Source: Candidatus Zhuqueibacterota bacterium (lineage in GTDB: Bacteria > Zhuqueibacterota > Zhuqueibacteria > Residuimicrobiales > Krinioviventaceae). From it: a stretch of 30,006 nucleotides of DNA. Shown one piece after another: positions 1 through 7,170 of this stretch. Position 1 is the first letter of the stretch. Each line of letters starts with the position of its first letter. Both the position numbers and the translations under genes were made by a program. The notes under the pieces are model-generated. The model worked only from the letters and a program-made list of their open reading frames with translations, searched no databases and was not told the DNA's origin. Location: assembly GCA_003854995.1 (NCBI GenBank), contig RQOI01000537.1, positions 1 to 30,006 of the forward strand, read 5' to 3'.

Positions 1-2
1 TG

Positions 3-206
3 CTCAAATGGCGCAACCATCGACATGCGGGCATTGAGAGCATCACCAATATCTATCCCGACGATTATGGCCCGATCGAGCTGAGGAAGATACTCTCGAA
101 GAAACTCTCCGGCCTGCGCAGGGCCCACGGCTGTGCAGCGCTCTCCCTCGAACAGCCGAGAGAGGTGTCATTGCGCTATGTCGAAGCGGCTCGAGGCCGG
201 GCATAG
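3..206 (+). CDS. C-terminal fragment of an unidentified protein (67 aa visible)
   Basis: This is the only forward frame open from the window edge; it runs to a TAG at 204-206, and the 5' end lies outside the window. The visible tail is basic and hydrophilic, with the segment IYPDDYGPIELRKILSKKL in its first half and an Arg/Ala-rich end (AARGRA). I recognise no family, catalytic motif or membrane segment. A predicted promoter begins 17 bp after the stop, so the following cluster is probably a separate transcription unit. The open frame, the third-position GC bias and the absence of competing frames support a real coding end, but no function can be given. Confidence 0.5.
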   Translation, partial: LKWRNHRHAGIESITNIYPDDYGPIELRKILSKKLSGLRRAHGCAALSLEQPREVSLRYVEAARGRA

Positions 207-222
207 AAATGAGAAAAACCAC

Positions 223-251
223 TTGATAAAGGAGTTGATTTCGAATATATT
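223..251 (+). promoter_or_regulatory. Predicted sigma-70-type promoter for the 278-5258 cluster
   Basis: TTGATA (223-228) and TATATT (246-251) are separated by 17 bp, with 4/6 or better agreement to the -35 and 5/6 to the -10 consensus. Transcription would start near 258, giving a leader of only about 20 nt before the ATG at 278. It lies in the AT-rich gap between the end of the upstream gene and the first lipoprotein gene. This is a consensus match only. Confidence 0.45.
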
Positions 252-277
252 AAAATCGATATGTGGGCATGCAGGGA

Positions 278-874
278 ATGACAAATAAAAAATTAGCGAC
301 AATCTCGATTATTTTCATGCTTTTTCACTACTGCGACAATCCATTCGCAACGCGTGAGCCGGAACCGCCGCAAAAAAAACAGTCCAGCTGGATACAACCG
401 ACCTCTCCGAGCTATGTGCTGATCAATCTGAAAAATGCGATGCAGGAAAAGAACAAATCCAATTATCTCCGTTGCCTGGCGGATACGAGTGTGTCGGCAA
501 AAGAGTTTATATTTTATCCAGAGCCGGCAGTGGCGAACGCCAATCCGGGGATGTTTGATCGCTGGGACAAAGAAGCCGAGTCCAATTTCATCAATCAGCT
601 CTATTCGCATCTGCCAAAGGACTCGCTCATCAATATCACTTTCAATCGCCTGAAAGAGACCACTTTTCAGGATTCCGTCACGTTGCTGCAAAATTATGTG
701 ATCAAGATGCAGGACAAATGCTCAGAGTCGGTCTGCTTCAACCATTTGGCCGGGCAAGCGGAATTCCGTCTATTGCGAACGCCGGACGACGTCTGGTACA
801 TCCATCGCTGGCGCGATGTGTCCATCAGCGACAGCTTGACGTGGAGCGATTTGAAAGCCCATTTTGGCAAGTAG
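278..874 (+). CDS. Lipoprotein with NTF2-like (SnoaL/DUF4440-type) domain
   Basis: A 198-aa exported protein. The N-terminus (MTNKKL, then a hydrophobic stretch ending FMLFHYC) looks like a type II signal peptide with a loose lipobox and the lipidated Cys followed by DNP. The rest shows the pattern of NTF2-like lipoproteins: an early helix (YVLINLKNAMQEKNKSNYL), a middle strand region with a conserved-looking FDRWDKEAE segment, and a C-terminal WYIHRWRD...TWSDLK end typical of these folds. No catalytic function is implied; such domains usually bind ligands or partners. In-frame starts at GTG 263 and ATG 269 also exist. I chose 278 because it begins directly with the signal peptide, although its AGGGA is unusually close to the ATG. 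It is the first gene of a co-directional cluster, 11 bp before the deacetylase gene. Confidence 0.65.
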   Translation: MTNKKLATISIIFMLFHYCDNPFATREPEPPQKKQSSWIQPTSPSYVLINLKNAMQEKNKSNYLRCLADTSVSAKEFIFYPEPAVANANPGMFDRWDKEAESNFINQLYSHLPKDSLINITFNRLKETTFQDSVTLLQNYVIKMQDKCSESVCFNHLAGQAEFRLLRTPDDVWYIHRWRDVSISDSLTWSDLKAHFGK

Positions 875-885
875 AGGGGCATGTT

Positions 886-2010
886 ATGAAACGAAAAACT
901 CGGCAGATCAAAGATAAAAAGTCTAAATTCAAGACTCCTCATTTTGAATTTCGATGGCCGGCGCTCCCGACAAAGTTCTGGATTTTAATTGGATTGGCCA
1001 TCGTCCTTCTTGTGGTGAATTTCCTGATCCCGGTGGCGCGAAAACCATCCACTCGATTGAAGAGAGCCACGGTTGTCGAGGTGAGCGAGACCGTCCGAGA
1101 TGTCCTTGGGAAATTTGATATATTCGATGATAAGATCACCAAGGCTGAGGGTTTGACGAAAATTCTCATCCCCAATGATTTTGCATTTTTTGGTTTTTAC
1201 GATGTTTTGCGCTCGGAACTGAAGAACGTCGGTGCGAGCATCATTGATTGCCGCAAAACGGCTGACGGAACAGTGATGAGCATTGGCAAGGGCAAGATCG
1301 TCATCGAAGATTTGCTCTTTGTCTCGTCCCGTCGGGTGACTATGACGCAAGGAAATGCAGCCATCATCATCGACGATTTTGGTTATGCCTTCAACAGCCT
1401 GGCGCGTTCTTTTCTGACCATGCAGACGCCGTTGACCATTTCGATCATTCCCGGCCTCGCCCATTCGCAGCGAGTCGCCGAGATCGCCGGCCTGCACGGA
1501 AAAGAAGTGCTCGTGCATATGCCGATGGAACCGGAGCGTGAAAAATACAGCGATGAAGGCTTTACGCTCATAACCGGTCAGGATCCCGGCAAAGTATCGC
1601 TTCGCTTGCGACAGGCATTCGCCCAAATTCCCATGGCCGTGGGGCTCAATAATCATCAGGGATCAAAGGCGACGGCGGACCGCGAGCTCATGCGAGTGGT
1701 CATGCAATCCTTGCAGGGGATGAATAAATTCTTCGTCGACAGCCGGACAAGTCAGGCCAGCGTCGCTTATGAGACCGCCAGGAGCTATCGTGTTCCCGCC
1801 GGTCAGAACCGTCTGTTCCTGGATGCTGAGGACGATAAAGGCTTTATCCGAAAACAATTGGCGCAAATGTCGCGCATCGCCAAGGAGCAGGGCAGCGTCA
1901 TTGCCATCGGCCATGTTCGAAAAAAGACGCTGGATGTGCTGCAAGAGATGATCCCGCAGCTAAAATCTTCGGGCATAACTTTTGTTTATGTCTCAGATGT
2001 ACTGGACTAG
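886..2010 (+). CDS. Divergent polysaccharide deacetylase (YibQ/DUF610 family)
   Basis: A 374-aa protein with a cytoplasmic basic N-terminus, one membrane anchor at about residues 27-46 (FWILIGLAIVLLVVNFLIPV) and a periplasmic divergent polysaccharide deacetylase domain from about residue 155. Family landmarks are IIDDFGY (D163, D164), the IPGLAHS and VLVHMPMEPE strands, NNHQGS with H257, FFVDSRTS, RLFLDAEDD and a late IGHVRKKT with H343. The Asp pair and His residues correspond to the metal/catalytic positions of the carbohydrate-esterase-4-like fold. The substrate is unknown for the family; a glycan or wall polymer is likely. The reading frame extends upstream to 718 inside the previous gene, but ATG 886 has GAGGGG at 874-879, so it is the better start. 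It is 11 bp after the lipoprotein gene and 20 bp before the PdxJ-like gene. Confidence 0.85.
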   Translation: MKRKTRQIKDKKSKFKTPHFEFRWPALPTKFWILIGLAIVLLVVNFLIPVARKPSTRLKRATVVEVSETVRDVLGKFDIFDDKITKAEGLTKILIPNDFAFFGFYDVLRSELKNVGASIIDCRKTADGTVMSIGKGKIVIEDLLFVSSRRVTMTQGNAAIIIDDFGYAFNSLARSFLTMQTPLTISIIPGLAHSQRVAEIAGLHGKEVLVHMPMEPEREKYSDEGFTLITGQDPGKVSLRLRQAFAQIPMAVGLNNHQGSKATADRELMRVVMQSLQGMNKFFVDSRTSQASVAYETARSYRVPAGQNRLFLDAEDDKGFIRKQLAQMSRIAKEQGSVIAIGHVRKKTLDVLQEMIPQLKSSGITFVYVSDVLD

Positions 2011-2030
2011 AACGACAGAAAGGAAAAGCA

Positions 2031-2744
2031 ATGGCTCGTCTATCATTGTGTCTAAATCAGGTGGCAAGAATAAGGAATATGAAAAAGGGACGAAATCCTG
2101 ATCCGGTCTCCATTGCGTTCGCCGCTGAGATGGCAGGCATCGACGGCATCATCGTGCAACTACGCGAAGATCGTTCCGACATCACTGATCGCGATGTCGG
2201 TCTGCTCAAAGAGGTCGTGCAGACGCATCTCAATCTGGCCATCCCGACGAATGACGACATGATAAAAAAAGCGCTGAGCTGGCTTCCCGATATGGTGACG
2301 CTGTTGCCGTCGTCCGCTGCCAAGGAGCCCGACAGGTCGCTCGATGCAGAGAACACCCTGTCCTATCTGGAGGAGGCGGTCACCACCTTGCGCGCCAACG
2401 GCATCGTTGTCACCATGCTTGTCGATCCGGAACCACAACACATACGCGCCGCCGCCCGCGTGCAGGCCGACTATGTTCAAATCAATACCAGCTGCCTCGC
2501 GGATGTCGATGATCTGGGCGCCATGACCGACATTGTCGAGCAAATTCGCTCCGCCGCCATTGCCGCCAACAAGATCGGTCTCGGCGTGTCAGCGGGCCGA
2601 TCCCTGTCCACGCAGGCGCTGCGGGAATTGGCCGATATCAAATATATCGAGGAATTCAACGTCGGTTGGGCGATCTGCTCCCGAGCGATGCTCGTCGGTG
2701 TCGAAAAAGCAGTGCTTGACTTTAAAAAGGTGATCAGCAGTTAG
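2031..2744 (+). CDS. pdxJ-like: PdxJ-family protein with degenerate active site (pyridoxine 5'-phosphate synthase-like)
   Basis: The 237-aa TIM-barrel protein aligns end to end with PdxJ, which condenses 1-deoxyxylulose 5-phosphate and 3-amino-2-oxopropyl phosphate to pyridoxine 5'-phosphate. Landmarks retained are NPDPV, VxLREDR (R45), ITDRDV, VDPEPQHI and VGWAI. Compared with E. coli PdxJ recalled from memory, the catalytic positions are changed: NIDH becomes CLNQ (H10 to Q10), VHLRE becomes VQLRE (H45 to Q43), REDRRH becomes REDRSD (H52 to D50), NLEM becomes NLAI (E72 to A70), EIHTG becomes QINTS, NAGHG becomes SAGRS (H193 to R180) and NIGHA becomes NVGWA (W203). The length is normal and the frame intact, so it is not simple decay. 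The start is ATG 2031 with AGAAAGGA upstream. It is probably not a functional PdxJ; what it does is unknown. Confidence 0.8.
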   Translation: MARLSLCLNQVARIRNMKKGRNPDPVSIAFAAEMAGIDGIIVQLREDRSDITDRDVGLLKEVVQTHLNLAIPTNDDMIKKALSWLPDMVTLLPSSAAKEPDRSLDAENTLSYLEEAVTTLRANGIVVTMLVDPEPQHIRAAARVQADYVQINTSCLADVDDLGAMTDIVEQIRSAAIAANKIGLGVSAGRSLSTQALRELADIKYIEEFNVGWAICSRAMLVGVEKAVLDFKKVISS

Positions 2745-2760
2745 CAGACGCGGAGAAAAC

Positions 2761-4791
2761 ATGAAAAAGCTCTTGACATTCTCACTCTTTATCACAGCGA
2801 CCGTATGCGCCGGCGAAAGAGCCATGACAGTGGATGACCTGTGGGCCATGCGACGGATAAATGAAATCGCACTATCCCCGGATGGCAGCCAGATCGCATT
2901 TGGCCTCACACAATACGACATGGAAGCGAATTCAGGCCACACCGATATCTGGCTCGTCTCTTCGCAGGGCGGAGAACCTCGTCAATTGACCTTCCATTGC
3001 AAAAGCAGCACATCGCCGCAATGGAAACCCGATGGCCAGTCCATTGCATTTCTTTCCGCTCGCAATGGCAGCGTGCAAATCTATGCGCTGCCGCTGGACG
3101 GCGGCGAGGCGCGCCAGCTCACCCGTTTTCCGGTGGACGTGGATGACTATCTCTGGTCAGCGGACGGATCGAAAATCGCTTTCTCGGCCAGGGTGCATGC
3201 CGATGCGACATCGCTGCAGCAGAGCGCCGAGATGGACAAACAAGCCGAGGAATCCAAGATCAAAGCGCGGATCATCGACGACCTGCTCTTTCGATCCTGG
3301 AATCGATGGACCGACGGCAAAAGAACGCACATCTTTGTCTGCGATGCGAATGGCGAGAATGTCCTCGATCTGACTCCCGGCAATTTTGATGCCCCGCCGC
3401 TGGACCTGGGTGGCAGACAGAATTATGTCTTTTCGCCGGACGGTGCGCAATTGGCCTTTGTCAGCAATCGTTCGGAGATGCCGGCAGCCAACACGAACAA
3501 TGATATTTACCTCGTCCCGGTCACGGGCGGAATGTCGACCAACCTGACCGGCGACAACAAGGCCGTCGACAATCAGCCGCTCTATTCACCGAATGGCGAG
3601 TACATCGCGTACCGCGCCATGGCGCGCCCCGGTTTTGAGGCGGATCAATACGAAATCATCCTTTATCATCGCCGCACTGGCGAAAAACGCGCGTTGACAG
3701 CGGCGCTTGATCTATCTCCCGACCAAGTCATCTGGTCGCACGACAGCAAATCTCTCTATTTCAATGCGCTCGAGCAGGGTCGGCAAACCGTCCACCGGAT
3801 AGATATAAAAAGTGGAAAAATAGCCGCACTGATCCGTGAAAATATGAACTCGGATCTCGAGCTGAGCGCAGATGGCAAGAGGCTGTTCTTCAAAAAGCAG
3901 TCCAATATCATGCCGCATGAAATATTCGTCCATGACGTGCAAAAAGACAAAAGCACCCGGCTCACTTTTGTCAATGCGAAATTATTGAATGAACTGGAGA
4001 TCAATTCGACGGAAGAGTTCCGGTATCCCTTGTCCGACGGCGGGCAGTGTCACGGTCTCATGGTCAAACCGCCATTTTTCAGTGCGGCGAAAAAATACCC
4101 CCTCATCTTTCTCATTCACGGCGGACCGCAGGGCATGTGGGGCGATGAGTTTCATTATCGCTGGAACACCTCCATGTTCGCCGCTCCCGGCTATGTCGTC
4201 GTGGCGATAAATCCCCGCGGCTCAAAGGGTTACGGGCAGGCGTGGTGCGACGCTGTCAGCAAAGACTGGGGTGGCGCGCCGTTCGACGATTTGATGGCAG
4301 GCCTGGACTATGTCCTGGAAAATTTCGCTTACATTGACGGAAGCAAAATGGTCGCAGCCGGCGCCAGCTATGGCGGCTTTATGGTGAACTGGATCGCGAC
4401 GCAGACCGATCGTTTCGCCGCCCTCATCAGTCATGCCGGCGTGTTCGATCAGCGCAGCATGTACGGCGCCACTGATGAACTCTGGTTTCCGGAATGGGAG
4501 TTTGGCGGCACACCCTATGAAAATCCGGAGCTGTACGCCAAATGGTCGCCCTCTTTTTATGCAGCGAATTTCATAAAGATCAAGACACCCATGCTGGTGA
4601 TTCACGGGCAGGGCGATTATCGCGTACCGGTCACGCAGGCCTTGCAGACATTCACCGCGCTGCAGCGATATGAGGTGCCCTCTCGTCTCATCTATTTTCC
4701 GGATGAGACTCACTTTGTCACCAAACCGCAAAATGCGAGATTATGGTGGACTGAAGTGTTCGCCTGGGTGGAAAAATGGATCAATAATTGA
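2761..4791 (+). CDS. Exported S9 family peptidase (prolyl oligopeptidase / acylaminoacyl-peptidase-like)
   Basis: A 676-aa serine peptidase. A Sec signal peptide (MKKLLTFSLFITATVCAG) precedes a beta-propeller built of PD40/WD-like repeats (about residues 25-400; recurring forms such as LSPDGSQIAF, WKPDGQSIAFLS and FSPDGAQLAFVS), then the alpha/beta-hydrolase domain (about 415-676). The triad is visible: Ser536 in GASYGGFM, Asp619 in GQGDYRVP and His651 in DETHF. The oxyanion-side HGGP motif is also present. S9 enzymes cleave short peptides, here in the periplasm. The start is ATG 2761 with GGAGA 5 bp upstream, 16 bp after the PdxJ-like gene and 47 bp before the next lipoprotein, so it is probably cotranscribed. 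Length and all catalytic residues are normal for the family. Confidence 0.93.
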   Translation: MKKLLTFSLFITATVCAGERAMTVDDLWAMRRINEIALSPDGSQIAFGLTQYDMEANSGHTDIWLVSSQGGEPRQLTFHCKSSTSPQWKPDGQSIAFLSARNGSVQIYALPLDGGEARQLTRFPVDVDDYLWSADGSKIAFSARVHADATSLQQSAEMDKQAEESKIKARIIDDLLFRSWNRWTDGKRTHIFVCDANGENVLDLTPGNFDAPPLDLGGRQNYVFSPDGAQLAFVSNRSEMPAANTNNDIYLVPVTGGMSTNLTGDNKAVDNQPLYSPNGEYIAYRAMARPGFEADQYEIILYHRRTGEKRALTAALDLSPDQVIWSHDSKSLYFNALEQGRQTVHRIDIKSGKIAALIRENMNSDLELSADGKRLFFKKQSNIMPHEIFVHDVQKDKSTRLTFVNAKLLNELEINSTEEFRYPLSDGGQCHGLMVKPPFFSAAKKYPLIFLIHGGPQGMWGDEFHYRWNTSMFAAPGYVVVAINPRGSKGYGQAWCDAVSKDWGGAPFDDLMAGLDYVLENFAYIDGSKMVAAGASYGGFMVNWIATQTDRFAALISHAGVFDQRSMYGATDELWFPEWEFGGTPYENPELYAKWSPSFYAANFIKIKTPMLVIHGQGDYRVPVTQALQTFTALQRYEVPSRLIYFPDETHFVTKPQNARLWWTEVFAWVEKWINN

Positions 4792-4838
4792 TGCCGGTGC
4801 GTTCAAAGAGTATGCATGCGCCAACGACAAAGAGGATT

Positions 4839-5258
4839 ATGATCAAAAAAGTATCGCTCATTTTCTTCATCGCCATTCTTCTGGCGATTCACTGCAGCAA
4901 TCCATTGAAGAATGAGGAGAAAAAAGAGCTCGTCATTCACTTCATTGATGATGTTTTCGATTTGACCGGCCGCTATGTGTTTTTCTGGGACGGCAAAGAC
5001 GAGCACAAAAAATATGTCGAACCGGGGAAATATATCATTTTACTCTCCATCAGAGACTGGCAAGACCAGACTTTTGTCTCTGTTGAGGCGGATGGAAAAC
5101 CGAATGCAAACGACAGCTCTCGATTTGAACCAGGATTCTGGCTCAATCATGAACTCGAAGCGCCCTATCCTGATCCTTTCCAGGTTCAGGCCGGCGTGAA
5201 TATACCGGTTTTGATCGCCGAGCCGGCGCGAATCAGGATAAATATTTATAAAGATTGA
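4839..5258 (+). CDS. Small lipoprotein with FlgD-Ig-like domain
   Basis: A 139-aa predicted lipoprotein. MIKKVSLIFFIAILLAIHC followed by SNP is a type II signal peptide with the Cys at about residue 19. The segment around residues 45-65 (RYVFFWDGKDEHKKYVEPGKYII) follows the FlgD Ig-like / secretion-tail pattern, in which a W-D-G-x-D core is followed by a P-G-x-Y strand. It is therefore likely a small beta-sandwich; this is pattern recognition, not a proven homology. The ATG at 4839 is preferred over in-frame ATG 4788 because AGAGGA sits at 4831-4836 and the signal peptide starts immediately. It is the last gene of the + strand cluster and converges on the amidase gene. Confidence 0.6.
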   Translation: MIKKVSLIFFIAILLAIHCSNPLKNEEKKELVIHFIDDVFDLTGRYVFFWDGKDEHKKYVEPGKYIILLSIRDWQDQTFVSVEADGKPNANDSSRFEPGFWLNHELEAPYPDPFQVQAGVNIPVLIAEPARIRINIYKD

Positions 5259-5282
5259 GATCTGATTTTCCGGCGCGCTCAG

Positions 5283-5378
5283 TTAAAAGCTCGTCCCGGC
5301 ATTGAATCCCTGGACGAAAAGCCCTGTCTGATTCATCGCTGCGTTGGGGTGATTTGACGCCTTTCGCGATTCGCTCTT
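5283..5378 (-). other. In-frame 31-codon extension after the amidase stop, ending like an outer-membrane beta-barrel
   Basis: Directly after the amidase TGA (5379-5381), the same frame stays open for 31 codons to a TAA at 5283-5285. Its last 16 residues read NQTGLFVQGFNAGTSF. Alternating hydrophobic residues and a terminal Phe are the usual signature of outer-membrane beta-barrel C-termini. It may be the remnant tail of a deleted barrel gene or chance; readthrough of the TGA is less likely. No start or RBS of its own is convincing. Confidence 0.25.
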
Positions 5379-7127
5379 TCAATCGGCATTCGCCCGCAGG
5401 AAATCAACAATGCCGGTATAGACCGCTTCGGCCATTTTTTGAATGAACTCTTCGTTTGCCAGATTCAATTCTTCAACCGGATGGGTCAAAAATCCACCTT
5501 CCACCAGCGAGACCAAAAAACCTGTCGAGTTTGTGACAAAATAAGAGTTATAGATCCGACCATAAGGCGACAGGCCCAATTTCACCATATGCGGATAAAT
5601 GGCCCAGTTAAGATCCTTGTTCTGCTGCAGCGTAAAGTACACGCTCGTCCCCTGCGCGCTCAGCGGATTGCCCCAAGCTGTTGTGCCATTGTTATGCAAA
5701 GAGATGAAAAAATGCGCGTTCGCTTGCTCGGCGCGTCGAACGCGTTCTGTCAGAGCCACGGTTTCATCCGCCTGGCGAGTGAGAAAAACCGTCGCGCTGT
5801 TTTGCGCCAGCAGTGCGGCCAGCTTGTCCGCCCAAATTCGATTGATATCTTTTTCCAGCACACCGAGAGGGCTTGTTGCACCGGTCTCTTCGCCACCATG
5901 GCCTGGATCAAGGGCAAAGATGAGATTGCGCACCGGATTTGTGGAATGAATTTTGGGCTGTCTGCGTATTGAAAAATGCAGAGCGCCATCCAGGTAATGC
6001 ACTTTGTATCCCCATGAGCGCTCCTGGGTCAGTTGGACTCTGATCCTGAAAATATCGTCATCGCACTGCTCGAAGGTCAAAGCCTCGACATCAACAGACG
6101 TATTCGGATAGGTGATCCAGTGCGACGCCTGCCGGGCGCCCCATACTTCGAGCTCGACAGCGAACGGATTAGATGTGATGTTCGTCTGAAACGGCAATCG
6201 ATCGCCAGTCGCCATGATCAAATGCAGCCAATCCTTGTCCTGCTGAATATAAGGCGCACTGATCGCCGCTCGCGGCAACGGCGTGCCAAAGGGCAGAATC
6301 TTGACGTCACCCACATCGACATAGCCGTTTCTGTTGAGCAAATCAATCCTGAATCGCTTATTCTCACGGCCGATGATATGTACTTTCACCGAGTCCGGAA
6401 TTCTCGTGATGGGCACATAGCCTTTTGCCGCTCCATAGATCAAAGTCGGTGTTTCGGTCATGCCGATCAGCGGCAGCTGCTCCGCCAGGATATGCAATTT
6501 TCCCGGCGCAGCCAGTCGCTTTTTCACATTGTCGCGTCCCGTCAATTCGAACTCGATCTCGAGCGATCGGTCATCCGGCAGATTCGCAAGCTTAACCACA
6601 CCGCTATAGATGCCGGCGATGCCGTTTGTCTGTTCGGGCACCTCCACCATGGGGAAATTTTTTCCCAGTCGCTCCACGCTGAATCTGGCCTCTCCTGCAG
6701 GACTGCCTTTACATTGCACGGACAAGTGGTCACCGTTCCGCAGCCAGATGTCCTCAGCCGGCTCGACGGCTGTCTCTTCCAGCCGGGTTGGTTCCGGAGC
6801 AAGGCTCTTGGGCTTTGTCGGGCGATAGATGAGCAGGACATCCTGAACCATCTCATCCCCTTTTTGCACCATAACGATGATTTGATTCATGCCCTCCTGC
6901 AGTGCCGTTCGGGTGGCAAATGAGCCCGGCGGGAACAATTCGACATGCCGATTATTGATTTTGAGTATCGCGCCCGGCAGAGTGTTTCCGGAGAGCCGCA
7001 CATAATCCGCATCGACCGTGTCGCTCGGCGGCGGAAAGGTGATGTTGAGGTAAAGCGGTTCATCCGGAACCTCTGCGTAGACCAGTGAGCCGATGAGCAG
7101 GATGAGCGGCAGTGTCAGGTGTTTCAA
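5379..7127 (-). CDS. N-acetylmuramoyl-L-alanine amidase (Amidase_3), exported
   Basis: A 582-aa periplasmic zinc amidase that cuts the amide bond between MurNAc and the stem peptide. A signal peptide (KHLTLPLILLIGSLVYA) is followed by an Ig-like domain (about 25-110), a long beta-rich region with AMIN-like character (about 130-395) and the Amidase_3 domain (about 400-582). Zinc ligands are H410 (DPGHGG), E425 (LEKDIN) and H478 (SLHNNG); the catalytic Glu is E543 (LVEGGF). All are present. The start is chosen as TTG 7127, because AGGAG at 7133-7137 lies 5 nt upstream and the signal peptide follows at once; the upstream reading frame overlaps the giant gene. It lies 43 bp after the giant TPR/CHAT gene and is probably the last gene of that operon. 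Confidence 0.9.
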   Translation of the reverse strand: MKHLTLPLILLIGSLVYAEVPDEPLYLNITFPPPSDTVDADYVRLSGNTLPGAILKINNRHVELFPPGSFATRTALQEGMNQIIVMVQKGDEMVQDVLLIYRPTKPKSLAPEPTRLEETAVEPAEDIWLRNGDHLSVQCKGSPAGEARFSVERLGKNFPMVEVPEQTNGIAGIYSGVVKLANLPDDRSLEIEFELTGRDNVKKRLAAPGKLHILAEQLPLIGMTETPTLIYGAAKGYVPITRIPDSVKVHIIGRENKRFRIDLLNRNGYVDVGDVKILPFGTPLPRAAISAPYIQQDKDWLHLIMATGDRLPFQTNITSNPFAVELEVWGARQASHWITYPNTSVDVEALTFEQCDDDIFRIRVQLTQERSWGYKVHYLDGALHFSIRRQPKIHSTNPVRNLIFALDPGHGGEETGATSPLGVLEKDINRIWADKLAALLAQNSATVFLTRQADETVALTERVRRAEQANAHFFISLHNNGTTAWGNPLSAQGTSVYFTLQQNKDLNWAIYPHMVKLGLSPYGRIYNSYFVTNSTGFLVSLVEGGFLTHPVEELNLANEEFIQKMAEAVYTGIVDFLRANAD

Positions 7128-7132
7128 GTGAA

Positions 7133-7137
7133 CTCCT
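7133..7137 (-). promoter_or_regulatory. Ribosome binding site deciding a TTG start for the amidase
   Basis: AGGAG on the - strand sits 5 nt before TTG 7127. It sets the start 38 codons inside the longer open frame and leaves a clean signal peptide at the N-terminus. Confidence 0.65.
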
Positions 7138-7170
7138 CTCAGGTTACGGCATTGGAAAAAGCCAAAAGAC

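Noticed and set aside
718..885. Long upstream extension of the deacetylase gene overlapping the first lipoprotein gene
   Set aside because: ATG 886 has a good Shine-Dalgarno and directly precedes a plausible N-terminus; the extension lies inside another coding frame and has no family similarity.
6033..6923. 296-codon + strand open frame opposite the amidase gene
   Set aside because: Antisense to an intact Amidase_3 gene with all zinc ligands; composition typical of a reverse-strand artefact.
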